Shown piece by piece: positions 1-10,520 of a stretch of DNA of 64,000 bases (positions are counted from its first letter, which is position 1; every line of letters starts with the position of its first letter). The translations under genes were made by a program, and so were the position numbers. Below the pieces are notes generated by a model that saw only the letters and a list, made by a program, of their open reading frames with translations, did not search any database and was not told the origin of the DNA. The DNA is from Phoronis australis (lineage: Eukaryota; Phoronida; Phoronidae): assembly GCA_002633005.1 (NCBI GenBank), contig NMRA01000683.1, positions 142,070-206,069 on the forward strand, written 5' to 3'.

Positions 1-2
1 AC

Positions 3-856
3 TCGTGTCATCCCTTTCATTGCAAGAAAAGCCTTCCATATAGCCTTGCCCTAAGAATTCGACGCATTTGTTCAGAAGAAACTTCCTTTAATAACCGTTT
101 AAAAGAACTCAAGTACTATCTAATTCAACGTCATTTCCCCTTACATCTTATACACAAACAGTTTGACAAAGTCCGCTCAATTACTCGAAATGAATCTTTA
201 AGAACTAAAACTAAAGGCAATACTACTAATAGAATACCTTTCATAACTATGTTCAATCCATGTTTAAACGGAATTAGCCACGTCTTCAAAAAACATCTTT
301 CTACGCTGCATATTTCCCCTCAAATGAAAAACCTATTTCCTCATCCCCCTAAAATTTCTTGGAAAAATGTACAAATCTAAAAAATTATTTAGTTAAAGCT
401 AATATCGACAATATACACCAAACTTACAAACCTATTGGCAACACACAATGTAACAAAACTAGGTGTAAAATGTGTAACTTCATCAACGATAGCACTTTTT
501 TCCAGTCTTCCCAAACCAATGAAAACTTTGAAATAAAACATTATTCTGATTGCACCACCCACAATATTATATACCTTATAACTTGTAAAAAATGTTCTAT
601 CCAATACGTAGGACAAACTCAACATAATCTACAAACTCGGTTTCGTAATCACAGATTTAACATAATACATAGAAACATTTTTGATACCATAGGTAATCAT
701 TTCAATTCCAAAAACCATAATATTCAAGATCTTTCTGTACAAATAATAGAAAAACTCCAACACCCCAGTACCCCTCACAGACTTAAAAAAGAACAATATT
801 GGATAGACAAACTGAATACAAGAGAACCTCATGGATTGAACATAAAAACTTCTTAA
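3..856 (+). mobile_element. Penelope-like retroelement, 3' end with GIY-YIG domain (frameshifted)
   Basis: This is the C-terminal part of a Penelope-like element polyprotein: the region after the reverse transcriptase, then a GIY-YIG endonuclease. Frame 3 is open from base 3 to about 361 (LALRIRRICSEE, RLKELKYYL, KISWK). A one-base shift in an A-run at about 361-367 moves the reading to frame 2, open to the stop at 856. Frame 2 holds the family's cysteine knuckle (CNKTRCKMC), the GIY-YIG core (IYLITCKKC...YVGQT...LQTRFRNHR) and the usual ending (W..KLNT..PHGLN). The reverse transcriptase lies left of the window or is lost. The piece sits where the second intron of the upstream peptide paralogue would be. 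It is a decayed copy. The assignment is from recognised motifs. Confidence 0.85.
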
Positions 857-2009
857 AATATGTCATTGAATTTTTTACGCAAAAATGTATCATTTTCATA
901 ACACCATATCTTATATGTCAATTGTCATTTTGTGTTTGATTTTACTTTATTTCTGTTTTTGTTGATAAAGGAAGTTGTTACATTCGAAAATTTCAAATTT
1001 CAGTTGAAACATTAAAATAGAAATGTTAGTAAAATGAGGAGTAACACAGAAATTGTTAATGGAGTTAGCACCTCGTTTTATTTCTCCGTGTGAATTAAGC
1101 AGGTGACCCGCAATTGAAAGATTTTGCATTGAAATGCCTAGTTTTTGCACACCAAGCATTTTGCAAAGAAGACCGCTGATTTTTTTACAAAAATGCCTTG
1201 TTTTGCGAGCTAATTTGGCATAAAACGTTTATTAAGTAAGTTATCAGAAACTACTCACAGCGTTTTTGGGACTTAAAGTATGTGATTCAAAAAAGATTTA
1301 GTAAAATCAGCTGGGGGCTATTTTGCTATAAATGTGCCTTTCTTGCGCATGAAAACTTGACTTAAACACGTTTACAATAATAAGGACACCGTAGTATAAA
1401 GCATATTTTTAGAATTCTCGATCATTTTTCTTTCAGAAAACAAGTAAAATTAATGGTTGACAAAACATTGGTTCATTTGAGCTCCAATAGTTTATTTTGA
1501 CGCGTATCTGTTTATTAGACATGTTTACTTACCTGAGTTACCTGACTGGAATAGAGTGAACATTTGAGAATGGTTTAGTAACAATAAAACAAACAATTAA
1601 TACAGTCCATTTTACATGTGCTGATTTTGCAGTTCGTACTCGTATTTTGGTCTACCAAAATTCTGATAGATAACAGGTCGTTTACGTTTGTAATTTTATT
1701 AGCGGTTACCGGTATGTGGACAGTGATAATGTTAACCACAATACTACTGATGGCGTACATGCATCAGATCACGTGAAATTGAACAGAACAATATTGCTTT
1801 ATTGGTCCATGTGACCTGTTATCACCCTCGATATCAGTCCATACTGGTATCATATCACCGTCGAGATAGGTCCTTTCTTGCATAGTGGCACCATTTTTAC
1901 AACAGTGGGTCATGGTGAACAGTAATGTGAAAATACTACAGGAACACACAACCCCAGTGTACCAGATTAAATATCACTTCGCAGTTATGTACTCAATGGC
2001 TAGGGAAAG

Positions 2010-2164
2010 CAGGGGCGGATCCAGGATTTTGAGTTGGGGGGGCAAGTCAGAGTATTAGCCAGGTTTTTGCTCGTCAGACGTTCCCGCCTCCGAAATGCCA
2101 AATAGATCTAGGCGAAATTTAGGGAGGCCATGGCCCCCTTGGCCCACCTCTAAATCCACCACTG
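2010..2164. mobile_element. Short hAT-like MITE with empty site in the duplicate copy
   Basis: A 155-base insertion begins CAGGGGCGGATCCAG and ends CTAAATCCACCACTG. The ends are imperfect terminal inverted repeats of CAG-type. It is flanked by AAAG on both sides. Copy B of the duplication (near 49165-49175) has the uninterrupted sequence GAGAAAGGGCC, so the insertion came after the duplication. There is no coding capacity. The 4-base flank could be part of a longer, eroded target duplication. Confidence 0.65.
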
Positions 2165-2514
2165 AAAGGGTCATCTACTGAATAGTTCACTATTTCATAG
2201 TTACACTGTGGCGGACAAGTATCAGTCGCAGAACAATGCAATGAAATTACAAGTATATCTCTTTAAGTTAGAAAGCAAATTGTAATAACAATGCTTTTTA
2301 CGAGATTTAACACGGTTGTGTGGTTTAAATTAATTGATAATGCGATTTGTGAAGGAAAACAGTTTCTAGTTTACGGTACGTAATAGTGTAAACGCGGTTA
2401 ATCTTTGCAGTCCAAGACACGGCACTGGGCGTGACACGTTTTATGCCTAAATTGTTCGTCAACCGGGATAACAAATACATCATGAGTATAGCTCATTCTT
2501 TTCTATCTTTACAG

Positions 2515-2662
2515 CAAACCCTGTGGAGGCAAACCGAGATTCCGTTGCCGCAATCGCATACACGGGGTCGCTGTCAGACTTGTACGATGCGCGAAAGACC
2601 GTCGGAGATACATTCCGAAGATGATCCCATACCCGGATGGCTGTATTTGCGAAAAACGTTGA
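2515..2662 (+). CDS. Last exon of a secreted cationic cysteine-rich peptide gene (paralogue A, partial)
   Basis: This is the 3' coding exon of a paralogue of the gene at 46135-49674. A pyrimidine-rich acceptor (TTTCTATCTTTACAG) precedes it. Read in the phase used by the complete paralogue, it gives 48 codons and a stop at 2660-2662. It begins KPCGG, has the RCRN and VRC motifs, and ends GCICEKR. The five cysteines align with those at 118, 126, 140, 158 and 160 of the paralogue; its extra cysteine 145 is missing here. About 21 of 49 aligned residues match. Exons for signal peptide and propiece are not in the window. The domain is strongly basic and should be extracellular. Function is unknown; an antimicrobial peptide or cystine-knot ligand are both possible. 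The exon looks intact. Confidence 0.7.
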
Positions 2663-2783
2663 CTAAATGCTAGGGAATTTGAATTATGAGGATCGCTATG
2701 GCTTGCTTCAGATCGCTGTCTCGTCAATAAGTTAAAATTACAGTTTGATGTACTGAGATTAAAGAGAAGCAATTAAATTTAAA

Positions 2784-2789
2784 AATAAA
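2784..2789 (+). promoter_or_regulatory. Polyadenylation signal AATAAA, paralogue A
   Basis: AATAAA lies about 120 bases after the stop codon of the upstream exon, with ATTAAA just before it at 2772-2777. The equivalent place in the paralogue (49779-49784) also carries AATAAA. Confidence 0.55.
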
Positions 2790-4659
2790 GCAAAATAAGC
2801 GCACTATAGATGTTTTACGAATACATTGGATGAGTTACGTAATTTTTTGCACGAAATAGTCGAGACATTCGACAAACACACTGTGAAATAGAAAATACAA
2901 AGACAATTAGCCAGTGCAATGTTTCTATTTGCCTTGGTTTGTTGTTACTTGAGGTCATTTATGTTAAACGTCAAATGACAAGATTTTTAGAGACACCAAA
3001 ATCCTCAAGATCAGTCTGATACAGTAGGGACACGTCTGCTTTGTTTTGCTTCCGCTTAATCAACGCTGAACTCTTCAAGGTAGATCACAATTCTCAAGTA
3101 AAATATTACCATTATCGCAAAAAGCTGACACCAAACAACGATAGACGGAGTCAAGAAACGCAGACAGCAGACGAACGTTTTGCTAAAAATAGGATCGATT
3201 ATGGTTTTCAGTTTTCTTGAGATATCAAAGTTCTGAGCATAAATGTATACTGCACAATTATGGCAAAACGTTTTTCGCTTGATTTGAAACGGGTTTTGGC
3301 AGAGTTTTGATGGATACGTTATCGATGTAATTCACCTATTTCTGAAGGCCCAGATCAAATACAGCAGCCCTTTCACCGTGACCATACGTAGGAATTTTCA
3401 TCGGTAAATTTCTTGCCCTTAGTTTTCGGAACTTGCACATGATAATTTTTTCCATCAAAACACTGCACACGATTCCTGAACTGCAGCTCTACCGTGAATG
3501 CATTTGTGATATACTTTTCTGTATTACACTACATGTATGTGTTTTATGGCAATTCTCATGGCCTTACACAAACTCTATGGAATAAATGTTATCACTGTAA
3601 GAACTGCGGGCACGGTGCTTCACATAATGTCGCAGTAACTCGTGTGCAGACACACCCATCAATACTTGCATGAAAACACAAACGTTAAACATCACAAAAC
3701 AGCCAACAACCTTAAGTTTTGTTGTTTGCTATCCCTTATTTTACGATTTTAGTCTATTTTAACTGTTTGGATTAGAAAATAGGAGGCACTTCGAGAGCCA
3801 GCGCAAAATGTTGAATATTTTCAAGAAACGCGTATGTTTTTAAAAATCGTCAAAATTAATATTTATTTTTGACACTTGAACTGAACAAAAATCGTGCGCA
3901 GCATGCTAGTTTCCAGCGACAGTTGATAATAGGTTATTTTTATGACTAGAGTCTTGTGGTACAACAAAATGTAAGAGAATAGTTAAATAAAGGCACATGG
4001 ATAACATCAGCCCATGGGAGCCGAGAGCAGTTCAAATTCAAGACTCGTGCGTGATAAGCCAATATAGAGGCTGCTAATAACTATAACCTACGCATAAGAA
4101 ATTAGGGACCAGGCCAAAAGTAAAAAGCTGGTATATGGTAGAAGAGGCCATTTACTCACATAAATGTATTGAACGAAAGAAACACCATTTATGTTCGACA
4201 CCTGGACTGAACAAAAATCATGCGTCGCAACTCGTTTCCAGTGATGAAAAGGAGACCGCAAGTTGGCGAAAATACATGTACAGTGTAGCTTCATTTATAG
4301 CTGGCAGACTATCAGGCGTCAAGTGAAAGCACGTGGTCCGAGAGGAATTTAAAGGGAACATTGACGGGTGTCGAACGGATTTAGAGAGATTAATTCGACG
4401 CTACTCTCTGGAAATTACCGAATGCCCAAAAGACCGCGCTGCAAATTGAGGGTGTTAAAGCTCTATCTGGCACACTACTGTGCGAAGCTCATACATTTAT
4501 TTTGGCTATTTGACTAAATTGGCAATGCATTCCACCCGGTAGCTACTGGCTGCAAGCGATCGTTCTAAAACCCCCCTCGACCACCACATCCCAGGACCCC
4601 TTCGACTCACATCTCCCTGGCCCCACAACCCTCTCGACCCACGACCTTACGCTTCTTAC

Positions 4660-5290
4660 ACAATTCAGAATCATATTACTTCGCTGTATGACTGTCCCAT
4701 AAGACATTCCAACACGAGAATATGCTCTAGCTCAAGAATTGTTGCTTAAAACGGAAATTCGCGTAAGAACATACAGTATGACCTGAATTAGCGATTTGTG
4801 AGCGTGTTGTCGTTGTCACGGAAATAGTTCCACGAGCGGCTCAGAATTACTATGTTCAATTAAACTTAGGGACATGGTACGTCAACGTGAATGGACATAA
4901 TTTCACATTTTTATTATTTGTTTACCGTTCCATACTCGTTTACAATATACTCCACATAAAGTTTATGCAATATTTTAGTTAACAGTTTGTTTTTCAAACT
5001 TTATTTACTGAAGAAATTACATATTCGCCGGTTCCTCGAACGCTCCCAAAAACTTTGAATCTGCCATTCACTGAAGAGCAGACGAGACACTTTGCCGGGA
5101 ACGACAATTATACAGTGGGTATGTCTTTTGTTTTGCTGGCGTTGTTTCTTTTTCTGATTTTGACTTTCAAACTTGATGATTTGACGCTCTTAATTTTGCA
5201 AAAAATTAGGGAAAAAGCCAGCCGAACTCACGGGCAGATTAGTTGGACCTGCAGGTAAGCGCTTACTCCACGTTCAGATGAATTCGAGTT
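4660..5290. other. Stretch present in duplication copy A but not copy B
   Basis: Between the CCCCTCGAC-rich segment near 4560-4640 and the GTCGAGGGG-rich segment near 5300-5400, copy A has several hundred bases with no counterpart in copy B (54350-54450). The two C/G-rich flanks are roughly inverse to each other in both copies. A short open frame at 5055-5258 has no recognisable domain and I do not call it a gene. Confidence 0.4.
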
Positions 5291-5815
5291 TTTATGTAGA
5301 ATGAGTCGAGGGGTTGTGCGCTGTGGGTCGAGGAGACCCTGGATCGAGGGGGTGGTGAGGTGTGGGGTTTGAGGGGGGTAAGGGGGTCGTGGGGTTTTTA
5401 GCACAATCCCGCTTCAAGCTCCCCTCTCTGTCCAATCGTGACTCCTGGTAGTCTCGAATGTGGTACAGCAAGTCAGTAGACCGACCCTAATTCCCCCTGA
5501 CGTTTCCTCCGGCATGAGCTTCCGTGTCAAGGTTCCTCGTCTTAGAATTGCAAATGCGTAAAGCATCAGTTAGGATCAGTGAAGGTAGTTATCATTCCGC
5601 TGACTGGCCGAGACACTTTTAAATTATTACTTGTTTGTTGAAAATGCTCTTTGGTCACGATGCAATTTAGAACTCGTTTAAAAACTACACGGGTTTATTT
5701 TTCAGCGCTAAAAATTACCCTTGACGTCATTTGCACAAGGTACAAATTAATGTTACTCCAGTACCACTCTGCTATTGCTTACCGTAGAAATGCCTGTTGA
5801 CCATTTAAGTATCAT

Positions 5816-6386
5816 AAAAATGTCCATTGCCTCTTCAATATTTTCAAATGGTTCGGCGGGTCCGATAAAAATTGACACAAAATCAAATAGCCGGGCGTCC
5901 GGTAAGGTAGCTCAAGTGGAGTTTTGAGTGTACTTGAATGCTGCAGCACGCCCTGGTGACCTCATCAATAATGACAGAGCTTTTTATATTCTTTGATTAT
6001 TTTGAACATCACAGTCACCGATTAGAAAAATGAAGTATTTGTATTTGTAGTAAGACATTACCGGGCAAGGTCTAATATTTTGGCACATTTGAACGTGCTT
6101 TCAAATGTATCTTCAAACATTCAGATTTGCATGGGACCGAGCGCTGTGATTTGAAGATGAAGTCTTCGCCTGCAAAATCACACTTCGGACTCGGCATATT
6201 GCATGTTAGTGGCACTGGGGTGGGTTGTTTCACCCCTACAACAGTCAACGCTTTTTAATATGTGACGCATACTTCTTAGAGTCTATCGATGAGTGTAAAA
6301 TGTAACGCCGTGAATACAAAAAAGCACCGAGAGTGGAGAACATGAAGTAACATCTCACGAGACAATAATCCGCGGAATAATGTGTA
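5816..6386. other. Non-coding stretch, nothing recognised
   Basis: No convincing gene or repeat. A short open segment at 5820-5901 starts with ATG and ends at a donor-like GTAAGG, but no partner exon was found. Confidence 0.4.
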
Positions 6387-6575
6387 GTGGGATATATATG
6401 TAGATTATTACATGGCGAAGTCGTTATCCCCCGTTATCTAGAGCCCGAGTGGATTTTGGAGAATTATCGCCCGAGGGGCGTTAGCCCCGAGGGTGATAAT
6501 TCTCCAAAATCCACGAGGGCTCTAGATAAGGGGGATAACGGCTGAGAACATGTAATAATCTATTTATACCACATA
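6387..6575. repeat. Long near-perfect palindrome (cruciform-forming MITE)
   Basis: Two arms of about 80 bases (6401-6480 and 6481-6562) are near-perfect reverse complements with almost no spacer. They share TAGATTATTACATG, CGTTATCCCC, TCTAGAGCCC and GGATTTTGGAGAATTATC. Similarity continues into the outer GTGGGATATA/TATACCACAT ends. A related GTGGTATAAA...TTATCCCAC motif recurs at 7258-7290, so the palindrome may be one end of a larger element up to about 7290. There is no coding capacity. Confidence 0.8.
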
Positions 6576-7109
6576 CTAAACGAGAAATATTGCAATGAAT
6601 CGATTTACCTTTTCTGACTCTCCACGGCTTTGTAACTACTTTCTATGTCAGAGGCCCGGGGTCGGAGGTCGTGACCTTTTAAGAAAAGCCCGGCTATTTT
6701 TGTCAAATAATGCTTTTACTCAAAACCAATTGAAAACTTAAATATTATATAAATAAATTGAATTTATAAATTAAGGTTTACCAACTATTATAGCTTAAAA
6801 CACGTTTTTTCACGCTAAGCTTTGACCGGGAAATTATCGTCTGCTAAAGTAGGTTACCCCTGGTAACTGAATATAATTCTCAAGTCAAAGATCCTGACGA
6901 CACGATACCCGCATTCAAACTATAGATCGGTGATTTACAAGTAAGAGGACATGAGAGAAAAATTTCACCGAATTAAGATATCATTTTTATGGAAATTATG
7001 TGTCGTATTTTTCGTAGCGTATAAGTACAGTGCAATGTGGTTTGTTGAACGGGCGATTATTGCGCGTGCTCCTTTAAGTATTCTATTTTCACTCTTAATG
7101 ACGTCAGTC

Positions 7110-7177
7110 GCTGCGTGGTGTAGTGGTAAAGTCGGCGACTAGCAATATTAGGGTCCCGGGTTCGACCCCGTCCTCGG
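7110..7177 (+). repeat. tRNA-derived SINE head
   Basis: The stretch carries an RNA polymerase III internal promoter: an A-box-like TGGTGTAGTGGTAAAG at about 7117-7132 and a good B box, GGGTTCGACCCC, at 7158-7169. Spacing is right for a tRNA gene. The ends do not pair into a proper acceptor stem and there is no clear anticodon arm, so it is better read as a tRNA-derived SINE head than a working tRNA. Confidence 0.5.
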
Positions 7178-7745
7178 TTTCCCGCCAAATCGTTATCTCA
7201 CAAGTGAGATAACTTTATGGGTTATTACACGGTTGTATTTGCCATTTGACGCTAATATTGTGGTATAAAATAGGTTATCCCACATATACAGGAATACTAC
7301 TGCCATATCCTGTCGAAAATTCATTTCATCTGGTAATGTCCCAACGAGACCGCAGTTCGAAATGGGGCATTCTTTAGGTGAAATGAATTCGACTCACCAA
7401 CGCCTGAATTGTGCACGTTTGTCTCATTTTTGTAAATTTTTGTGAATGTTTTGTACTGTATCTTATCTGTCGATCGTGTCCTCTAACTGACATTGAATTA
7501 GACGTGTTACGTCATATCAATCACACCTACTTCCACGCCGGTTACACGATGCCTAGTCCTAAACAAAACGCAGGGGTGTCGAAGGACGTAAGCAACAGAG
7601 GGACTTCCGACTTGATTAATGAAAAGTTTGAGAAGCTTACTTTTGCAATCGAGTCTTTACGGATCCAACACATTCAAGGTTCTAAATAGTCTCAGCTGGA
7701 GCAAACTAGCAACTCGCAGTAAACTCCACCTGTTCGTGTACATAT
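7178..7745. other. Non-coding stretch before the LINE
   Basis: No domain recognised. An open frame at 7411-7689 may belong to the 5' part of the following LINE, but it shows no motif that would support this. Confidence 0.3.
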
Positions 7746-8773
7746 AGCATTGGAGTACTATCACGTTCCGGAGCATATCATTCGCATGTTAACATATTAT
7801 TTCCGAGGTCTAGTTGAAGTTTACTGCAGGTGCCGTCACTACAGACTGGATGAAGTTGGAAAGAGGGATAATAACTTGATGTAACATTTCTCTTACTCTG
7901 TTCATCATGGCGATGATAAATTTTCCGATAAAGGCCGAAGAAAGAGAATGTAGGGATCCGAGACTACAGTCCGGTATCGTGGTGCATTTAATGGGAGCAT
8001 TTACGGACGGCTTGATAATAATTACGGTGATGCATGTGCAAGCTCGGTTGGTGTTGGCAGCACCAGCAGACAATGTAATATGGGTTCGTTTGAAGTACAA
8101 GTCGAGACTCCTGATAATGAGAGGCGAGAAAGTGGTCAACAGATTCACCTTGACCATTCAAGGCGAAGAAAGTCCACCAATTGTTAACAACCCCATCAAG
8201 TGCCTAGTAGGCAAATGGTACGATGATCTCCTGTGCGACAAGAACAACACCAAGCAGATGGAGACTCAGGTCAAAGAGTGGCTGAAGAATATAGAGAAAA
8301 GCGGTCTTCCTGGCAAGTACAAGGCGTGGAGTTACCAGCAGGGCCTGTTACCTCGTGCAACATGGGGTCTTATGCTGTACGGCATCGTGATATCTGCAGC
8401 GGAGTGCCTTGAAAGAGCAGTAACCAAGTGGCTGGGAGCCCCAAGAAGCTTCACAGAGATTGGTCTTTACAGCACAACTGCAGAGCTTCAGCTGCCACTA
8501 GCGTCAATTACGAAGGAGTTTAAAGTAGCAAAGTGTAGGCTGGTACCAACATTACGCGACTCTAGAGATTCGAAGGTGAGGGAGGAAGGTGTCATGACGA
8601 CATCAGGGAAACAGTGGTGAGTGGGCACATCTGTCAGCCAGACGGAGAGCTTGTTACAGAACAGAGATACAATTGATAGCACCTGCGTAGGACGTCAGGG
8701 GTTGGGGACATCCAAGTTCCAACAGTGGGAGAAGGCGAATGAGAGGCATCGGAGAGAGATGGTGTCAGATGTT
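7746..8773 (+). pseudogene. R2/NeSL-like non-LTR retrotransposon, reverse transcriptase part
   Basis: Reading starts near 7746 with ALEYYHVPEHII and shifts frame to TTDWMKLERGIIT, a known reverse-transcriptase segment. The long open frame from 7907 holds the palm motif as FTDG (the family has F-x-D-D, so one catalytic aspartate is lost), then NNPIKCLVGKWYDD, SGLPGKYKAW and KWLGAPRSF. These match the thumb/C-terminal part of retrotransposons with a restriction-like endonuclease. Coding continues as NERHRREMVSD at about 8737-8769, where another repeat is inserted. It resumes at 9660. Frameshifts, stops and the mutated active site show the copy is dead. Confidence 0.8.
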
Positions 8774-9659
8774 TGACTGTGGGTTTGTTTAAAAGGTAGC
8801 TATGCTTTGAGATTGTGCGTAGATGGAGAGTGAATAATCAAATCCAGTAATTAATTTATTATATGATAACCCTTAATAATACAAATGAAACCAATTGTTA
8901 ATTAAATAATCAAGTACAAAGAGAAACTACGCTAGCGCCCTCTTTAAAGATTACTTTAATCAAACAACCAAAACGGTCAAATGTCTTATCTGCTATCCAA
9001 GCTAGGACTCTCCACTTGTTGGATGTCTGTCCTGTTGGTGAATCTTCGAACTACACACACACTGTATAGCGACAGTGTACTTGCTGGTCACCGTCTCTGG
9101 TGATGCAACACTTGCAGACAATTTCTTCTACCCGCGACTCTTCTTGCTGGTCACAGTCTCTGGCTGATGACACAACACTTCAGGTAGTATATTACTATCC
9201 ACAATGCAAGTGACAAGCTCTTTGTTAACTTACTGTTCGTTAACCCTTGCCCTTGCCAAGATCCTTTCTAGGATCTTCCACGAGATGGCTCTGTCGTACA
9301 ATTTCCTCTGTACACTGTAGCAAGTATTTATGCTTCAACTACTATAGCTCATCTAATTATCTTGTTGATTTCAGCCCATAATATAACATTCTACTTATTT
9401 AGTGATTGGCTAATAAAAACCACATGATCCTATCCACTCATATTATTGGCTGTTACAATTTGTTCTCAGAATTGTCTAGAATCTCTAGAGTACTTTGACC
9501 CCAGAACCCAAAGTTGTAAACACCATCTAAAAATAGATTTTGACGTTAAAATACATGTCAACAAGTGTGACCCCATGACTTAAAAGTACATATGCACAAA
9601 TTTTGGGCAACTTAAAATGGATCTATTCTTACTAATTACTTAATCAATATTTATTCTGA
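8774..9659. mobile_element. Interspersed repeat of about 0.8-0.9 kb (copy 1), inserted in the LINE
   Basis: This block is collinear with 36355-37127. Both begin GAC(T)TGGG-like then GGGTTTGTTTAAAAGGTAGC, and both end TAATATTTATTCTGA. Here it interrupts a LINE reading frame. CAGATGTT on the left (8766-8773) and CAGATGGT on the right (9660-9667) look like an 8-base target duplication with one change. There is no shared open frame between the copies. It could be a non-autonomous DNA transposon or a solo LTR; 8-base duplications favour the first. Confidence 0.7.
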
Positions 9660-10520
9660 CAGATGGTCCAAGCTGAGGTGAGAGCATCAGCAGAGGAAGT
9701 GCGGAAAGCTAAATCAGTCCAACTGAGCCAGAGGGAACATGGACCAGGTGGAATTTTCCAGACAGGAAGATATTGTGTGGAGACATGTGGAGGATGGAGT
9801 CAATGCGTATTCAGTTTCTACTCCGCTCGGCTTACGACGTGTTACCATCGCCTGCGAACGTTCTACGTTTGGGCCTAGTGAATAACCCAGCCTGCCAGTT
9901 GTGTGGAGGAACAAGTACACTGGCCCACATCTTATCAGGGTGCAAGATGACACTTCAGCAGGGCCGATACAGATGGCATCACGACCAAGTACTGAAGACC
10001 CTAGCAGACATCATAGATGGAGAGCGTAAGGCAAGAGCAATACAGCCTAAGGCAAGTAGCCACATACAATTCGTTAGGGCAGGTGAGATACGGAAGAAGT
10101 CACGTCAGCAGACTTGCATTCTGGGTGGAATAAGCTGGGAAATGAGAGTAGATCTTGGAATTAGAAAGCTTGTGTTCCCGAGTATTGTTGAAACATCACT
10201 GCGGCAAGACATCATTCTGTGGTCGGATATTCGTCAACGCATTGTGATTATAGAGCTCATAGTCCTTTGGGGGGGAAGTATGCGAAGAAGCCCATGAGAG
10301 GAAGTTATCTAAGTACAGCGAGCTGGCGGAGATATGCAGAGCTTGAGGCTGGCGGACTTGGTTGTTTCCTTTAGAGGTGGAATGTAGATAATTCCCTCCA
10401 AGATCTGTACGGTGGTTGCTGGAGAAGATCGGTGTCCGAGGGGGAAGGAAGAAAGCTGCTGCAGTGAGAAGACTGGGTGAGACAGCTGAGAGGACATCTT
10501 GTTGGCTGCGGTAACATCAG
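9660..10520 (+). pseudogene. R2/NeSL-like retrotransposon, zinc knuckle and endonuclease part
   Basis: This continues the LINE at 7746-8773. In order it shows AEVRASAEEVRKA, a frameshift, RIQFLLRSAYDVLPSPAN, the CCHC zinc knuckle CQLCGGTSTLAHILSGC, RYRWHHDQVLKTLAD, and the restriction-like endonuclease core RQDIILWSD...IVIIEL. The canonical proline-aspartate pair has become QD. Another shift near 10270 leads to EEAHERKLSKYSELAEICR, a stop, then WRTWLFPLEVECR and a tail near 10513. Several frame breaks mean no intact enzyme. The CCHC knuckle followed by a PD-(D/E)xK-type nuclease is the hallmark of R2, NeSL and HERO-type elements. Confidence 0.8.

Larger units (their letters stand above)
1015..5815. 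repeat. Segmental duplication, copy A (partner of 48075-54834)
   Basis: From about 1015 to 5815 the sequence runs collinear with 48075-54834. Blocks matched by eye include 1020-1150 with 48083-48290, 2400-2800 with 49390-49790, 3200-3700 with 50260-50720, 4130-4330 with 53850-54060, 4520-4640 with 54255-54350 and 5400-5790 with 54480-54830. Each copy has its own insertions: a short MITE at 2010-2164 in A; two satellite blocks and a P2X7-domain element in or beside B. The unit carries the last intron, last exon and 3' flank of a secreted-peptide gene, so it is the trace of a gene duplication. Upstream exons of copy A must lie left of the window. Confidence 0.85.

Noticed and set aside
5820-5901. 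ATG-started open segment ending in a donor-like GTAAGG
   Set aside because: No downstream exon in phase, no promoter signal and no recognised motif.
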